A stretch of DNA of 56,286 nt from UBA5738 sp964470995 (GCA_964470995.1 CAYYEP010000008.1:1-56286); one strand, 5' to 3'. Positions 7,501 to 15,487 are shown, counted from the first letter of the stretch. Program-made: numbers and translations. Notes: a model not told the origin generated them from the sequence alone.

Positions 7501-8193
7501 ATGATTACGTTTGATTTTATCACTATATTCCCGGAAGTCGTGAGTCCATATTTTAAGGGGTCGCTTTTTGGTAAAGCGCAGGACAGGAAGTTGCTGCGCG
7601 TGCGGATTCATAATTTGCGTGATTTTGCCAGTGATAAACATCATACTGTTGATGATAAACCTTTTGGAGGCGGTTTTGGGATGGTGATGAAAGTTGAGCC
7701 GTGGTTCTTGGCCATAAAAAAAATCGCCAAGGCAAAAATCGCGGGCAAGAAATTAAAGCCGCTTTCGAAAGATACTATTGTGGTAATGCTTACTCCCCGG
7801 GGCAAGCTGTTTGACCAGAAAATGGCGGCAAGGCTGGCGAAGATGAAGCAGATTGTTTTTGTTTGCGGTCGTTATGAGGGTGTGGATGAGCGTGTGGCCA
7901 ATAATATTGCGTCGGTGGAGATTTCGATCGGAAACTATGATCTGATGGGCGGAGAGCTGCCTGCGATGGTTATAGCGGAGGCGGTAAGCCGCCTGCTACC
8001 CGGGGTAATCGGCAAACCTGATTTTTTAAAAGAAAGATCCAGTAAGGATGGTTTCTTTGAGTCGGCCCAATATACCCGGCCGGAAATCTACAGTCCTAAA
8101 AAGGGCGTGGACTGGAAGGTTCCCAGAGATTTGTTGTGCGGGGATCCGAAAGTCATCGATATCTGGCGCCAGAATCACGGTAAAATTATTTAG
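7501..8193 (+). CDS. trmD: tRNA (guanine37-N1)-methyltransferase
   Basis: SAM-dependent SPOUT-family enzyme that methylates G37 of tRNAs to prevent frameshifting. The start is set at ATG 7501, giving the family N-terminus MITFDFITIFPEVVSPYF; a TTG at 7489 lies in the terminator T run. Motifs include KPFGGGFGMVMKVEP, the trefoil-knot segment CGRYEGVDERV, then SIGNYDLMGGELPAMV, and the C-terminal VPRDLLCGDPKVIDIWR. At 230 residues it has normal length. No promoter is visible between the upstream terminator and the ATG, so expression probably depends on read-through or an unrecognised promoter. Confidence 0.95.
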   Translation: MITFDFITIFPEVVSPYFKGSLFGKAQDRKLLRVRIHNLRDFASDKHHTVDDKPFGGGFGMVMKVEPWFLAIKKIAKAKIAGKKLKPLSKDTIVVMLTPRGKLFDQKMAARLAKMKQIVFVCGRYEGVDERVANNIASVEISIGNYDLMGGELPAMVIAEAVSRLLPGVIGKPDFLKERSSKDGFFESAQYTRPEIYSPKKGVDWKVPRDLLCGDPKVIDIWRQNHGKII

Positions 8194-8232
8194 GACGGAT
8201 ATGTTTGCGAAGAACGAATTTGGATGAGAATC

Positions 8233-8260
8233 TTGTTTTTTTATTAAAAACCGTTATACT
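8233..8260 (+). promoter_or_regulatory. Promoter of the tRNA-Tyr/Thr and rpmG unit
   Basis: TTGTTT (8233-8238), 16-bp spacer, TATACT (8255-8260), about 135 bp before tRNA-Tyr. AT-rich inverted repeats (AAATTTTT/AAAAATTT) surround both tRNAs. Confidence 0.55.
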
Positions 8261-8397
8261 GTATTCGTGTTTAAAATTAAAAGTAGTTAGTGCGAGTAAC
8301 TTGTAGTTAGGGGTGGCAAATTTTTTTATATATAAAATCTTTACCTTTCGTTAATTACCAAGTACTAATTACTGCAAATTTTGTAAAAATTTGCCGC

Positions 8398-8482
8398 GGG
8401 TTGGTACCCAAGTAGCCAAAGGGGCCGCGCTGTAAACGCGGTGGCTCTGCCTTCGGGGGTGCAAATCCCTCCCAGCCCACCA
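8398..8482 (+). tRNA. trnY: tRNA-Tyr (GUA)
   Basis: Acceptor stem GGGTTGG / CCAGCCC, discriminator A and encoded CCA at 8480-8482. Anticodon loop CTGTAAA between CCGCG and CGCGG gives GTA. A long variable arm (class II tRNA) is as expected for bacterial tRNA-Tyr. The T-loop region is GGTGCAAATCC. Confidence 0.95.
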
Positions 8483-8589
8483 AAAATTTTTAGAGAAAAT
8501 TTTTGCCCAAATTACAAAACACAAATTACCCACACTCGTATTTTGTGTAGGTAATTAGTAGTTAGGAAAAATTTTGATTACAAAATTTT

Positions 8590-8661
8590 GCCCGGGTAGC
8601 TCAGAGGCAGAGCAACTCCATGGTAAGGAGTAGGTCGGAGGTTCAACTCCTCTCTCGGGCT
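8590..8661 (+). tRNA. trnT: tRNA-Thr (GGU)
   Basis: Acceptor GCCCGGG / CTCGGGC (one G-U pair), anticodon stem ACTCC / GGAGT around ATGGTAA giving GGT. T-arm GGAGG-TTCAACT-CCTCT; discriminator T at 8661. The 3' CCA is not encoded (TCAAG follows), unlike its two tRNA neighbours, so it needs the CCA-adding enzyme at 18.5 kb. Confidence 0.93.
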
Positions 8662-8677
8662 CAAGAATTCATGATTA

Positions 8678-8739
8678 GCGATTTCTGAAACGTGTTTTAT
8701 GAATGCATTAAAATTCATAAATCATAAATCTTAAATCGC
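8678..8739. repeat. AT-rich inverted repeat with 7-bp periodic arm
   Basis: Outer arms GCGATTT (8678-8684) / AAATCGC (8733-8739) and inner arms TTTATGAAT (8696-8704) / ATTCATAAA (8713-8721). The 3' arm is a 7-bp tandem series TCATAAA-TCATAAA-TCTTAAA. It lies 20 bp before rpmG. Similar elements precede serS and the 46748 gene. Confidence 0.6.
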
Positions 8740-8758
8740 GATTCGTGAGTGAAATATT

Positions 8759-8920
8759 ATGGCATCTAAAAAGAAACCTTACGTGAAGTTGCAGTGTACC
8801 GGATGCAAGAAGATCAATTACATTACCCACAAATCGAAAACTATGGAGGGTAAGTTGGATTTGGTCAAATTTTGCAATAGCGAGCGCAAACACACTAAGC
8901 ACAAGGAAATCAAGAAGTAG
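8759..8920 (+). CDS. rpmG: 50S ribosomal protein L33
   Basis: Structural protein bL33, 53 residues, starting MASKKKPYVKLQCTGCKK. The family C-terminus RKHTKHKEIKK is present. Zinc-binding forms of L33 have two CxxC pairs; here the first pair is intact (C13/C16) but the second is reduced to C39 with Glu at the position of the second cysteine, so the site is degenerate. The gene lies between tRNA-Thr and tRNA-Trp, an arrangement that in many bacteria leads into secE-nusG. Those two genes do not follow here. Confidence 0.93.
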   Translation: MASKKKPYVKLQCTGCKKINYITHKSKTMEGKLDLVKFCNSERKHTKHKEIKK

Positions 8921-9039
8921 CGCGATTTATGAAACGCGATTTATTGTTTTAGGGGAAATCCATTGTTTGAATGGCTATTTTTGATATCAAGGGGTTTTTA
9001 AAATTATAAAAAAATAATTCTGTATTGCAGAATTAGCGG

Positions 9040-9113
9040 GGGGACGTGGTGAAGTGGCATCATAAGGATCTCCAAAATCTTTGTCCCTGGTTCGAGTCCA
9101 GGCGTCCCCGCCA
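9040..9113 (+). tRNA. trnW: tRNA-Trp (CCA)
   Basis: Acceptor GGGGACG / CGTCCCC, discriminator G and encoded CCA at 9111-9113. Anticodon stem AGGAT / ATCTT around loop CTCCAAA gives anticodon CCA. T-arm CCTGG-TTCGAGT-CCAGG. Only the UGG-reading tRNA is seen here, consistent with TGA being a stop. Confidence 0.95.
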
Positions 9114-9236
9114 TCATGCACGAACAGAGGCCAAAAGCCTTTGTTTTGGTTATTTTATTTTGTCCTATTTTTGTCAATCCTAAAAAAATTGATAACAATA
9201 TATAAATATGGTAATTATGAAAAAGGAGGTTGTGCT

Positions 9237-9725
9237 TTGACCAGAGAAATTAAGAGGATATCACTTGCGAATTTGTTTTGGTTTGGATGGCTGTTGGCGT
9301 TTTTATTTATTGTTTTGTATGCTGATTGCGGTATTTCGGGTTTTCATTACAAGGTAACGGCTTTTTCCTTCATTTTGGCTGTCGCGGGGCTGTTTATAGT
9401 TACCTATAGCCATTATTGTTTCAGGCGCAACGGAGGACTGGTAACGTGTGGAATTTATCGCTTTACCCGACATCCGATATATCATGGGTTTTTTTTAGCT
9501 GATTTGTCTTATTGGCTCCGCTTACCTTCTATAAGTGATGCGGCATGGTTATTTTACATAGCGCAAGCGATTTTCGTTGCGTGTTTGGTTGCTTGTGCCT
9601 ATTTTGAGGAAAGAGAGGTGCTGGAAAAATATGGCAATGCAGCGGTCGAGTATTACAAATCAACTCCAAGGCTAATAATCCAATATCCTCTGGTTTTCTT
9701 ATGTAGTTACCGGAAGGATAAGTAA
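9237..9725 (+). CDS. Isoprenylcysteine carboxyl methyltransferase-family membrane protein
   Basis: Integral membrane protein of 162 residues with about four hydrophobic segments. The family signature is GIYRFTRHPIYHGFF at residues about 81-95, resembling the SAM-binding G-x-Y-(R/K)-x-x-R-H-P-x-Y motif of ICMT/PEMT-like methyltransferases. A C-terminal EEREVLEKYG segment also fits. The start is set at TTG 9237 because a rare strong Shine-Dalgarno sequence, AAAGGAGGT, ends seven bases upstream; the frame continues open through the tRNA-Trp gene and should not be extended. A seven-codon frame, MKKEVVL, ends exactly over this TTG. The substrate is unknown. A terminator follows. Confidence 0.7.
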   Translation: MTREIKRISLANLFWFGWLLAFLFIVLYADCGISGFHYKVTAFSFILAVAGLFIVTYSHYCFRRNGGLVTCGIYRFTRHPIYHGFFLADLSYWLRLPSISDAAWLFYIAQAIFVACLVACAYFEEREVLEKYGNAAVEYYKSTPRLIIQYPLVFLCSYRKDK

Positions 9726-9728
9726 CTA

Positions 9729-9756
9729 AGCCATGCTAATAAAGCATGGCTCTATT
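9729..9756 (+). terminator. Rho-independent terminator
   Basis: Eight-bp stem AGCCATGC (9729-9736) / GCATGGCT (9744-9751), seven-base loop, modest T-rich tail, four bases after the upstream stop codon. Confidence 0.8.
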
Positions 9757-10050
9757 ATTGATAAGTTAACTCGGTGTTATGCTGCGGTTTAACCATAGTC
9801 ATTGCGACGTGATCACGGGCTGGTTCATTTTTATTAAAAAAGAATACCGCGCGTATTTTTTTTGGCGTTTAATCTTCGTTCGAAATTTCCCGTAGCGTTT
9901 GTCCCGGGGGAGATTCATTGTTAAATATATCCATTTTTATTTTATCAAAATAGCGAGAAAATGGGCAATTGTTTTAACTTATTAAAATTTGTATACTTGA
10001 ATATCACGTAGAATCGTGTTGTGAATCAGTTAAACGGAGGTGAGTTGCCA
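9757..10050. other. Intergenic region without recognised gene
   Basis: AT-rich and T-tract rich (for example TATTTTTTTTGG near 9855). I see no ORF or RNA fold I can support. A -10-like TAGAAT lies near 10009, shortly before the next gene. Confidence 0.5.
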
Positions 10051-10203
10051 ATGGGCCTTAAAGCCGTTTTTATGTTTCTCCGTCAAATGAAGTCGTCTTC
10101 GTGCCCGTACCATAGGGTGTGCGGTTTGTATCAGAAGGGCGGTGAAATTTGCGAAAAAGGACCCCATAATTTTTGCGGAAGATTTCGTGAGATAGAAGGA
10201 TAG
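10051..10203 (+). CDS. Small four-cysteine protein
   Basis: Fifty residues from ATG 10051, chosen because GGAGGTG lies seven bases upstream; a GTG at 10021 would add ten residues. The second half has a C-PY-x3-C, C and C-G-x-(F/Y)-R pattern (SCPYHRVCGLYQ, ICEKG, NFCGRF). This resembles small zinc-ribbon-like proteins seen in archaea and CPR bacteria. The N-terminus is basic and partly hydrophobic. A terminator follows, so it is a separate transcript. Zinc binding is inferred and its function unknown. Confidence 0.6.
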   Translation: MGLKAVFMFLRQMKSSSCPYHRVCGLYQKGGEICEKGPHNFCGRFREIEG

Positions 10204-10230
10204 AAGGGGTTAGAGACAGTAATTTTTTTT

Positions 10231-10256
10231 ACCCACGGCTAGGCTGTGGGTCTTTT
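10231..10256 (+). terminator. Rho-independent terminator
   Basis: Stem ACCCAC (10231-10236) / GTGGGT (10246-10251), followed by CTTTTT. Confidence 0.8.
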
Positions 10257-10274
10257 TGAGGTTGGTTGGGGCGG

Positions 10275-10303
10275 TTGACAATAATTGCGGGCGTTGGTAT
10301 TAT
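10275..10303 (+). promoter_or_regulatory. Promoter of the 10330 gene
   Basis: Consensus TTGACA (10275-10280), 17-bp spacer, TATTAT (10298-10303). Leader of about 20 nt. Confidence 0.8.
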
Positions 10304-10329
10304 AGAGAGCAATTTATGGTGGTTTCGAA

Positions 10330-10848
10330 ATGAAGGAAGATGGAATAACGAATTTAATAAAGCTGTTTGGAATGTGGTTGGCGATATGGCCGCGGGGCGG
10401 AGTTCAAGAACCGGGCGTGCTCTCCCTAAGTTTCTCCCCGGGTCCAGATTGGAATCAGGTTTATGCCAAGATCGCCATGGGTGTTCGCTGGCATAATGCC
10501 GCGCAACCATATTATGTAGGGAATAAGGTTTTGATGGGTGCGGCACTTAATGTGGTTATTGAGGAATATAACGATAAAACTGTTTCCCATAAACCGCCGG
10601 TTAATTTGCCGTGCGAGGTTGAGATGCGGCTTGAAGAATGGTGCCGCGAACGCCGTTTCAGCTGGATGACTTTTTGCGGTCATAATGAGTCGGTTATCTG
10701 CCGGGCTAAGTTTGGCGGTAATGTGAAGAAGCATGCCGCGGGTTCGTTTCCCGAGGCATTGGCGCTAGCTTTAGGTTTTGACTTGGCGCAGATTGTGGAA
10801 ATTTTTAATGCGTATCCAAAAACGCTTGAGAGAGAAGACAAAAGATAG
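10330..10848 (+). CDS. Hypothetical soluble protein
   Basis: A 172-residue protein I do not recognise. It is supported as a gene by a consensus promoter upstream and a terminator that includes its stop codon in the loop. It contains several tryptophans in the first half and an alternating pattern, SWMTFCGHNESVICRAKFGG, then a helix SFPEALALALGFDLAQIVEIF. The Ala/Leu-rich helix after a beta segment is reminiscent of small phage-type alpha-beta sandwich proteins, but this is weak. No transmembrane segment, signal peptide or catalytic motif is visible. It lies in the stretch flanked by strong-Shine-Dalgarno genes. Confidence 0.6.
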   Translation: MKEDGITNLIKLFGMWLAIWPRGGVQEPGVLSLSFSPGPDWNQVYAKIAMGVRWHNAAQPYYVGNKVLMGAALNVVIEEYNDKTVSHKPPVNLPCEVEMRLEEWCRERRFSWMTFCGHNESVICRAKFGGNVKKHAAGSFPEALALALGFDLAQIVEIFNAYPKTLEREDKR

Positions 10849-10862
10849 TCTTCTCTTTTTTA
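10831..10862 (+). terminator. Terminator with stop codon in its loop
   Basis: Nine-bp stem AGAGAAGAC (10831-10839) / GTCTTCTCT (10848-10856) and T run. The TAG stop of the upstream gene is in the loop and closing base. Confidence 0.9.
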
Positions 10863-10924
10863 TCTAATGAATGAACAGAAAATGACCGCGGCCGCGCCGC
10901 CAGATGACCAAAATTTGTTTTATC

Positions 10925-10952
10925 AAAAAATCCCGCGATTGCGGGATTTTTT
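10925..10952. terminator. Bidirectional terminator between convergent genes
   Basis: Twelve-bp perfect stem AAAAAATCCCGC / GCGGGATTTTTT with GATT loop. It sits ten bases after the stop of the minus-strand gene ending at 10962 and also works for plus-strand transcription. Confidence 0.88.
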
Positions 10953-10961
10953 ATAAGGTTA

Positions 10962-12086
10962 TCATTTGTCGATGTTTGGGCCTTGGCCAATTTTTTCTCC
11001 GATCAATTTTACCACGTCTTCGTCGGGCATGCCGGTAATTGAATTCATTTTTTTATGGGGCACCGCGATGATAAAAGCTTTCATTTCTTTTATTCCTTTC
11101 TTTATTTTGTAGTTTTCTATTTTTTCGCGATAGAGTTTTTGTTCCCGGGCGAGATAATCGGTGACATGAATTACAGTTCCGTTTTCCTGGATAATTTGCG
11201 AGCCGGGGATGTCGATTTCATCTTTGCTGTCCAAAATCGCCAGTTCGTCTGGGGTGCCCTTTATTTGAACCGCGTCTTGGCCGATCCAAAGATCGATTTT
11301 CTCCGCCGCGTCTTCTTCCAAGGTGACCAAGCGGGGGTTGTGTCCGTTTTTTTCCAGAGCATGCGTGATCGCCACCTGGCTTAAAACCGCGGCAATGGTT
11401 TGTTCGATCAATTTATTGTTTTGTTCATTGGCGCCGCCGCTAATTCGTATCAGCGACCAAAATTCTTTTAAGAATGCTTCTTTTTGGGGATTTTTTTTTA
11501 TAAAATCGGCAAGCAGTGCCTGATAAGCAACTATGTCTTTAATGTTGGAAAACGATTGGTCTTTTGCCTCGCGCATTTGGGCGAATTTTTCGGACAGTTG
11601 CTTTTCAATTTCGGTATCGTCCGGGGCGGTGTCTTTTTTGGTTTTCAACTCGGAAATTTCGTCATATAGCGCCATTTTTTTCATATCGAGCCTGTCTTTC
11701 GATTTTTTTGTTTTTAGAAAATTCCTCATTTCAAAAAGCGCGGTTACGCCTTCGATTTGGTTTGGGAATTGGGTTTCGTAGGCCGTCCGTAATTCGGCGA
11801 TTTTGGCTTCATCGTCGCGCATGAACGCTTCAAGAAGCCGGCTTTGGAGATTTCCGGTTTTTTCGGCGGCTTTTTGATATTGCTCATAGGTGCCGTATTT
11901 TTTAAATAGATTTGGCAATTCAATATCCGTGGTATCCGGTTTCTCGCGAAGTTCCTGCCCGATCATTTTAAAAATATATTGCTCTTCAGTACAAGGCGTG
12001 GAAACGAAATCAGCTTCCAACCCATTGGTTTTTTCTTTGTCCTGTTCGGACGGAGATTCTTCCGGGGGCATTTCAAAGCCGCTCAT
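10962..12086 (-). CDS. Hypothetical protein with PD-(D/E)xK-like motif
   Basis: Soluble 374-residue protein with a disordered acidic N-terminus (about 28 residues), a helical charged middle (about 40-200) and a more globular part from about 200. In the latter, E229, then D265 (EKIDLWIG) and Q274-I-K276 (AVQIKG) are spaced like the E...D...(E/Q)xK residues of PD-(D/E)xK nuclease folds. This is motif-level inference; no homolog is recognised. It is the second gene of a minus-strand pair behind the alpha/beta hydrolase (61 bp spacer) and ends at a strong terminator. The neighbouring plus-strand gene at 13955 has a related but degenerate motif. Confidence 0.55.
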   Translation of the reverse strand: MSGFEMPPEESPSEQDKEKTNGLEADFVSTPCTEEQYIFKMIGQELREKPDTTDIELPNLFKKYGTYEQYQKAAEKTGNLQSRLLEAFMRDDEAKIAELRTAYETQFPNQIEGVTALFEMRNFLKTKKSKDRLDMKKMALYDEISELKTKKDTAPDDTEIEKQLSEKFAQMREAKDQSFSNIKDIVAYQALLADFIKKNPQKEAFLKEFWSLIRISGGANEQNNKLIEQTIAAVLSQVAITHALEKNGHNPRLVTLEEDAAEKIDLWIGQDAVQIKGTPDELAILDSKDEIDIPGSQIIQENGTVIHVTDYLAREQKLYREKIENYKIKKGIKEMKAFIIAVPHKKMNSITGMPDEDVVKLIGEKIGQGPNIDK

Positions 12087-12147
12087 ATTTTTATTGAAAT
12101 TAGATTATTGAGATATTTTCGCTAAAAAACATTCCCTCGTCAATATC

Positions 12148-13796
12148 TTATAAAAATCCGTCCAGGGGGCGGTCTTCTTCGGTCTTTTCGCGTTTTAGTT
12201 GTAAGCCCTTCAGGGTGCTGTTGATCAAGCCGGCCGATTTTTCGGAATTATGGGCGAACGTCGTGTGCGTGCCCTGGATGGTGATGAAATTATCGACCAT
12301 GCGCCGGGAAATATCTTCCTGTACGTGTTCCGTTTTGTAGATTTGATCATCGACCGAATCGATGATTGCAACCTTGATCCCGTATTCTTCCCTTAGGAAT
12401 TGCAGGGCGAAAGCGATTTGCGTGTTGGCGATGGCGTTGATGGCTTCTAGGTTTTTGACCGGGCCGGAAAACCACGTGGAAATCCAGGTCAGCATGCCTT
12501 TACTGCCGGTTTCTTTGGCGGTTTTGGCGGTGCTTTTGAGTTCTTCGGGATCGATGAATTTGTCGGGGTGATATTTTTGGCGCGGGTCGATGCCGGCTTC
12601 CATTTTGGCGTAGTTTGCGCTCTGGAGATTAAGATCGTCGATCGAGCGTTTGGCCAAATCCATCGGTTTATCGGCACCGACCATTCCGGCGGGATTTATG
12701 AGAACGATATTATGTACCTTTTCCGGGTGTATCAGGGCGGTAATAATCGCGTAGATCGCGCCTTCGGAGTGGGCGACAATATCGGTTTTTTCTATTCCCT
12801 TTTGTTCCATGGTTTCCAGGGNNNNNNNNNNNNNNNNNNNNNNNNNNNNNNNNNNNNNNNNNNNNNNNNNNNNNNNNNNNNNNNNNNNNNNNNNNNNNNN
12901 NNNNNNNNNNNNNNNNNNNNNGAGTGGGCGACAATATCGGTTTTTTCTATTCCCTTTTGTTCCATGGTTTCCAGGGCCATGGCGGTTTTGCGCAGCTCGA
13001 TGTCCGGCAGTTTATTTTGATGCTGTGCGGCCCATTTCTTTTCGTCTTCGGTAATGCGGGAGCTGTCGATTCCATGCGGGTTTTCCATGGCAATGACGCG
13101 ATTGCCAAGCATTCCCAGTTCAACCAAGAGGTTATTGTAAGCGGCGTTGCCGCTGGAAAAGCCTTTGAAATAGGCTATCGGAACTTCGTCTTTTAAATTG
13201 TCAGGAACAATATCGACCACGTCGATGGTTTCGCCGGTTTCTTTCCCATTTTCATCCTTGACGTGGATAGTTTCAAGGTTTTTGTATTGTTTCTTCAAGT
13301 CGGCGCGACGCGATTCAAAGTTTTCGCCGTAGGCGTGGCCGTAAAGAGCAGTAAATTCTTTGACCGGCGCGGTTACTTTTTCGTAGTTTTTGGTTTTAAT
13401 GTTTTCAGCAAATTCTTTTAGTCCCTGCAATTGTCGTTTATGGTCGTTTAATTCGGCCTGTATCTGGTTGATTTTTTTCAGATCCGGCTTGGGAGTGGAA
13501 GTTTCCCGGTAAATTTTCATTTCCAGATCAATAACGTCTTTTTGCAGTTGTTTCGAGCAAGCGGTTATTTTATTTCCCAGCGTTCCAATTTCGTTTTCAC
13601 CCATTTCACGTTCGATCCCGGAAATTTCGTTCGGGCCGCCGATTTCTTGCGAAGAATTGCCGTTTTCCCGCAATGATTCGTTTTTTTGTTCAGATTTGTT
13701 TTTATCGGATTCTGGATACGATTTGCCGCCATCAATTGTTTTTTCAGGGTCTTCTTTGATTTGGCGGTTTTTGAATGATTCTCTTGAATCTCTCAT
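12148..13796 (-). CDS. Alpha/beta hydrolase with long N-terminal extension (split by artificial gap)
   Basis: Reading the minus strand and removing one of two identical 55-base copies plus the 100 Ns leaves 1494 bases, exactly 498 codons, with no break in frame. The 497-residue product has a disordered charged N-terminus (1-70), a helical/coiled region (70-140) and an alpha/beta hydrolase domain. The nucleophile elbow is AHSEGA (Ser292), with candidate acid D431/D432 (DSVDDQIY) and His459 (QGTHTTF). The GxSxG motif is AxSxG here. No signal peptide is seen, so it is probably cytoplasmic. The substrate is unknown. It heads a minus-strand pair with the nuclease-like gene and is divergent from the gene at 13955. 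Confidence 0.75.
12767..12976. other. Artificial assembly gap flanked by 55-bp duplicate
   Basis: 12767-12821 and 12922-12976 are identical 55-base segments on either side of 100 Ns (12822-12921). Collapsing them restores the hydrolase gene in frame, so this is an unmerged contig overlap and not missing DNA or a true duplication. Confidence 0.9.
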
Positions 13797-13954
13797 GTTT
13801 TTTTGTAATTGGTTTATTTTAACATTGCCGGCAATTTTTAAAAATAATCGATAAAGATGACCAGTGGTGCGGGCTTGAGGTAGATTTATTGCCCAAAAAC
13901 GAGATAATGATTAATATTATAAAAGAATAATTTTATTTAATAATATCAAGTTTT

Positions 13955-15097
13955 ATGGAAATACCAGGTAATGCGGATCCGAATAATGATAGTTTGCCGC
14001 GGAACGGGGGGCTTGATGGCGGGTTGGAGGTTGGCGGCGATCCGGCGGATAATTTTGATGGGGTGGCGCCGCGGCCCGCGGAATCGGAAAGTGATTTCAG
14101 CAGGATCGAAAGGATAGCATCGGCTAATCCGTTGGCCGCGGCTAAGCTTCGTGCGGCAAAATTTGAAGAAGACCGGCAGAAAGCCAGGGATGCCCGGCTT
14201 CAAAAGGTGGAAAATAGATTGAAGTCGCAAGAGCAATTGTCGCAAAAGGCGATATATGAAAATATGGAGACGAACATCAAAAGGATATCCGAGGCGCAAC
14301 GGTTGAGGAAGTTTCCGGTCAAGAACGGAAGGATCGATATAGCAGAGTATGAGGGAAGGCGGTTTTATGAAGGCGATGTGGTTAGTAATGACCAGCGCGA
14401 GCTTCAGAAAGCCCGGGAAAAACGGACAGGTGCCAAGGACGAACATTCCCGCGGCGAGCTTCTGGAAAAAACAGCCTATATATTATTAAACGAGGATATC
14501 CCGGGCTGTGATTTTGTGCGGTCCGCGGAGGTGGATGACGAGTCAATTAATAAGGACCGATTGGATGGTTTTTTACTTTTTGAAGGCCAGGTTCTTTGCG
14601 CGGTCGATTTTACGACGGCAAAGCAGGATCATGTATTGGATACAAAAAAGAAAAAGGTCCGAGAGCAGAATATTAAGGGCGTTGGCATCAAATATTGTTT
14701 TAAGGCGGCCGGCGACCAGGTAGATCTTACCCCGGAGGTGGGAATACCGATAATCAATATCAATGGCGACGGCGAACAAATAATGAGAGTTTTGGCCGAG
14801 ATGAATGCAAAAGAAAAAATTAAGGGCGGGGCGGCCGAGGTGGGCCAGGAGAGAAAAGCGATGCTGTACGGCATCATAAATTCAATATATGAGACGATAA
14901 ACGCGTATTTGCCGGATAATAATAGCCGGAATATGTTTCGGCGCTCCCGGACGGAGGGATCGCACATCGAAAAACTAAGAAAATTAAAGGAAGCGCTTGA
15001 AAAGAGTTACCCGAGGACTGATGTTGAGGAGTTCCTTTATGAATTGGAGCATAAAAATTCAAAGAGCAAGAAATCCAGAAAGATGCGGGCCAGGTAG
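13955..15097 (+). CDS. Hypothetical protein with degenerate nuclease-like motif
   Basis: A 380-residue soluble protein with an acidic, glycine-rich disordered N-terminus (about 1-48), a charged coiled-coil-like region (50-120), a mixed alpha/beta core (125-275) and a basic C-terminal tail. In the core, E168/E171, then D204 (KDRLDGFLLFE) and D218-F-T-T-A-K223 are laid out like a PD-(D/E)xK fold. The lysine position is changed, so activity is doubtful. It is divergent from the hydrolase gene across an AT-rich spacer (13797-13954) and precedes the VirD4-like ATPase. Its tail architecture resembles those of other proteins in this block. Confidence 0.6.
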   Translation: MEIPGNADPNNDSLPRNGGLDGGLEVGGDPADNFDGVAPRPAESESDFSRIERIASANPLAAAKLRAAKFEEDRQKARDARLQKVENRLKSQEQLSQKAIYENMETNIKRISEAQRLRKFPVKNGRIDIAEYEGRRFYEGDVVSNDQRELQKAREKRTGAKDEHSRGELLEKTAYILLNEDIPGCDFVRSAEVDDESINKDRLDGFLLFEGQVLCAVDFTTAKQDHVLDTKKKKVREQNIKGVGIKYCFKAAGDQVDLTPEVGIPIININGDGEQIMRVLAEMNAKEKIKGGAAEVGQERKAMLYGIINSIYETINAYLPDNNSRNMFRRSRTEGSHIEKLRKLKEALEKSYPRTDVEEFLYELEHKNSKSKKSRKMRAR

Positions 15098-15153
15098 GCG
15101 AACCGCCGCGTGGTGCCGTGATCGGGGTCTTATTCAATAAAGCTGTTTGCGCG

Positions 15154-15184
15154 AAAAAAAAATATCCTGTTATTATAGGGATAT
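15154..15184 (-). terminator. Minus-strand terminator overlapping a stop codon
   Basis: On the minus strand: ATATCC / GGATAT stem with an 11-base loop, then eight Ts (A run at 15154-15161). The stop of the 15173-15487 gene lies in the loop. Confidence 0.75.
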
Positions 15185-15487
15185 CAATATTGCTTCGTAG
15201 CCGATTTCTTCCGGACCAGGTAGCCGTTCTTCCAGGCGGGTTTTGCCGATAATGAGGCCTTTTTGGCCAAGCATTCGCAAAGAATAGGAGTGGGCGTAGC
15301 CGATGGTGTACTTTCCTATCTCTTGGCCATTTTGCCGTAGCATGGCGGCGATTCGTACGCTGTTGGTGCTTGCCTCTTTGGATGGCGACAGGCCGCCAAT
15401 TATTACTTGCCGGCGGTTAAATGTTTCGATAAGTTCCGGTGGTCCGGCGGTCCTGATATTATAATTTAACGATTTCACAATAATCAC
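15173..15487 (-). CDS. Small hypothetical protein
   Basis: A 104-residue minus-strand frame beginning at GTG 15487. No known family is recognised. It has a basic N-terminus (MIIVKSLNYNI), a central positively charged segment with VRIAAMLRQNGQEIGKYTIG and a short glycine-containing strand pattern near the end. Its reality is supported by a terminator placed exactly at its stop codon and by its position opposite the direction of its neighbours. It is divergent from the ATPase gene at 15571 (83 bp apart), so the two may share a control region. Confidence 0.5.
   Translation of the reverse strand: MIIVKSLNYNIRTAGPPELIETFNRRQVIIGGLSPSKEASTNSVRIAAMLRQNGQEIGKYTIGYAHSYSLRMLGQKGLIIGKTRLEERLPGPEEIGYEAILISL

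Noticed and set aside
9081..9236. An N-terminal extension of the methyltransferase into tRNA-Trp
   Set aside because: The open frame overlaps the tRNA gene, lacks a start signal, and a strong Shine-Dalgarno site supports TTG 9237.
12767..12976. A tandem duplication in the hydrolase gene
   Set aside because: The copies are exactly 55 bases and flank a 100-N gap; collapsing them restores the frame. The same pattern recurs at 25571-25780.
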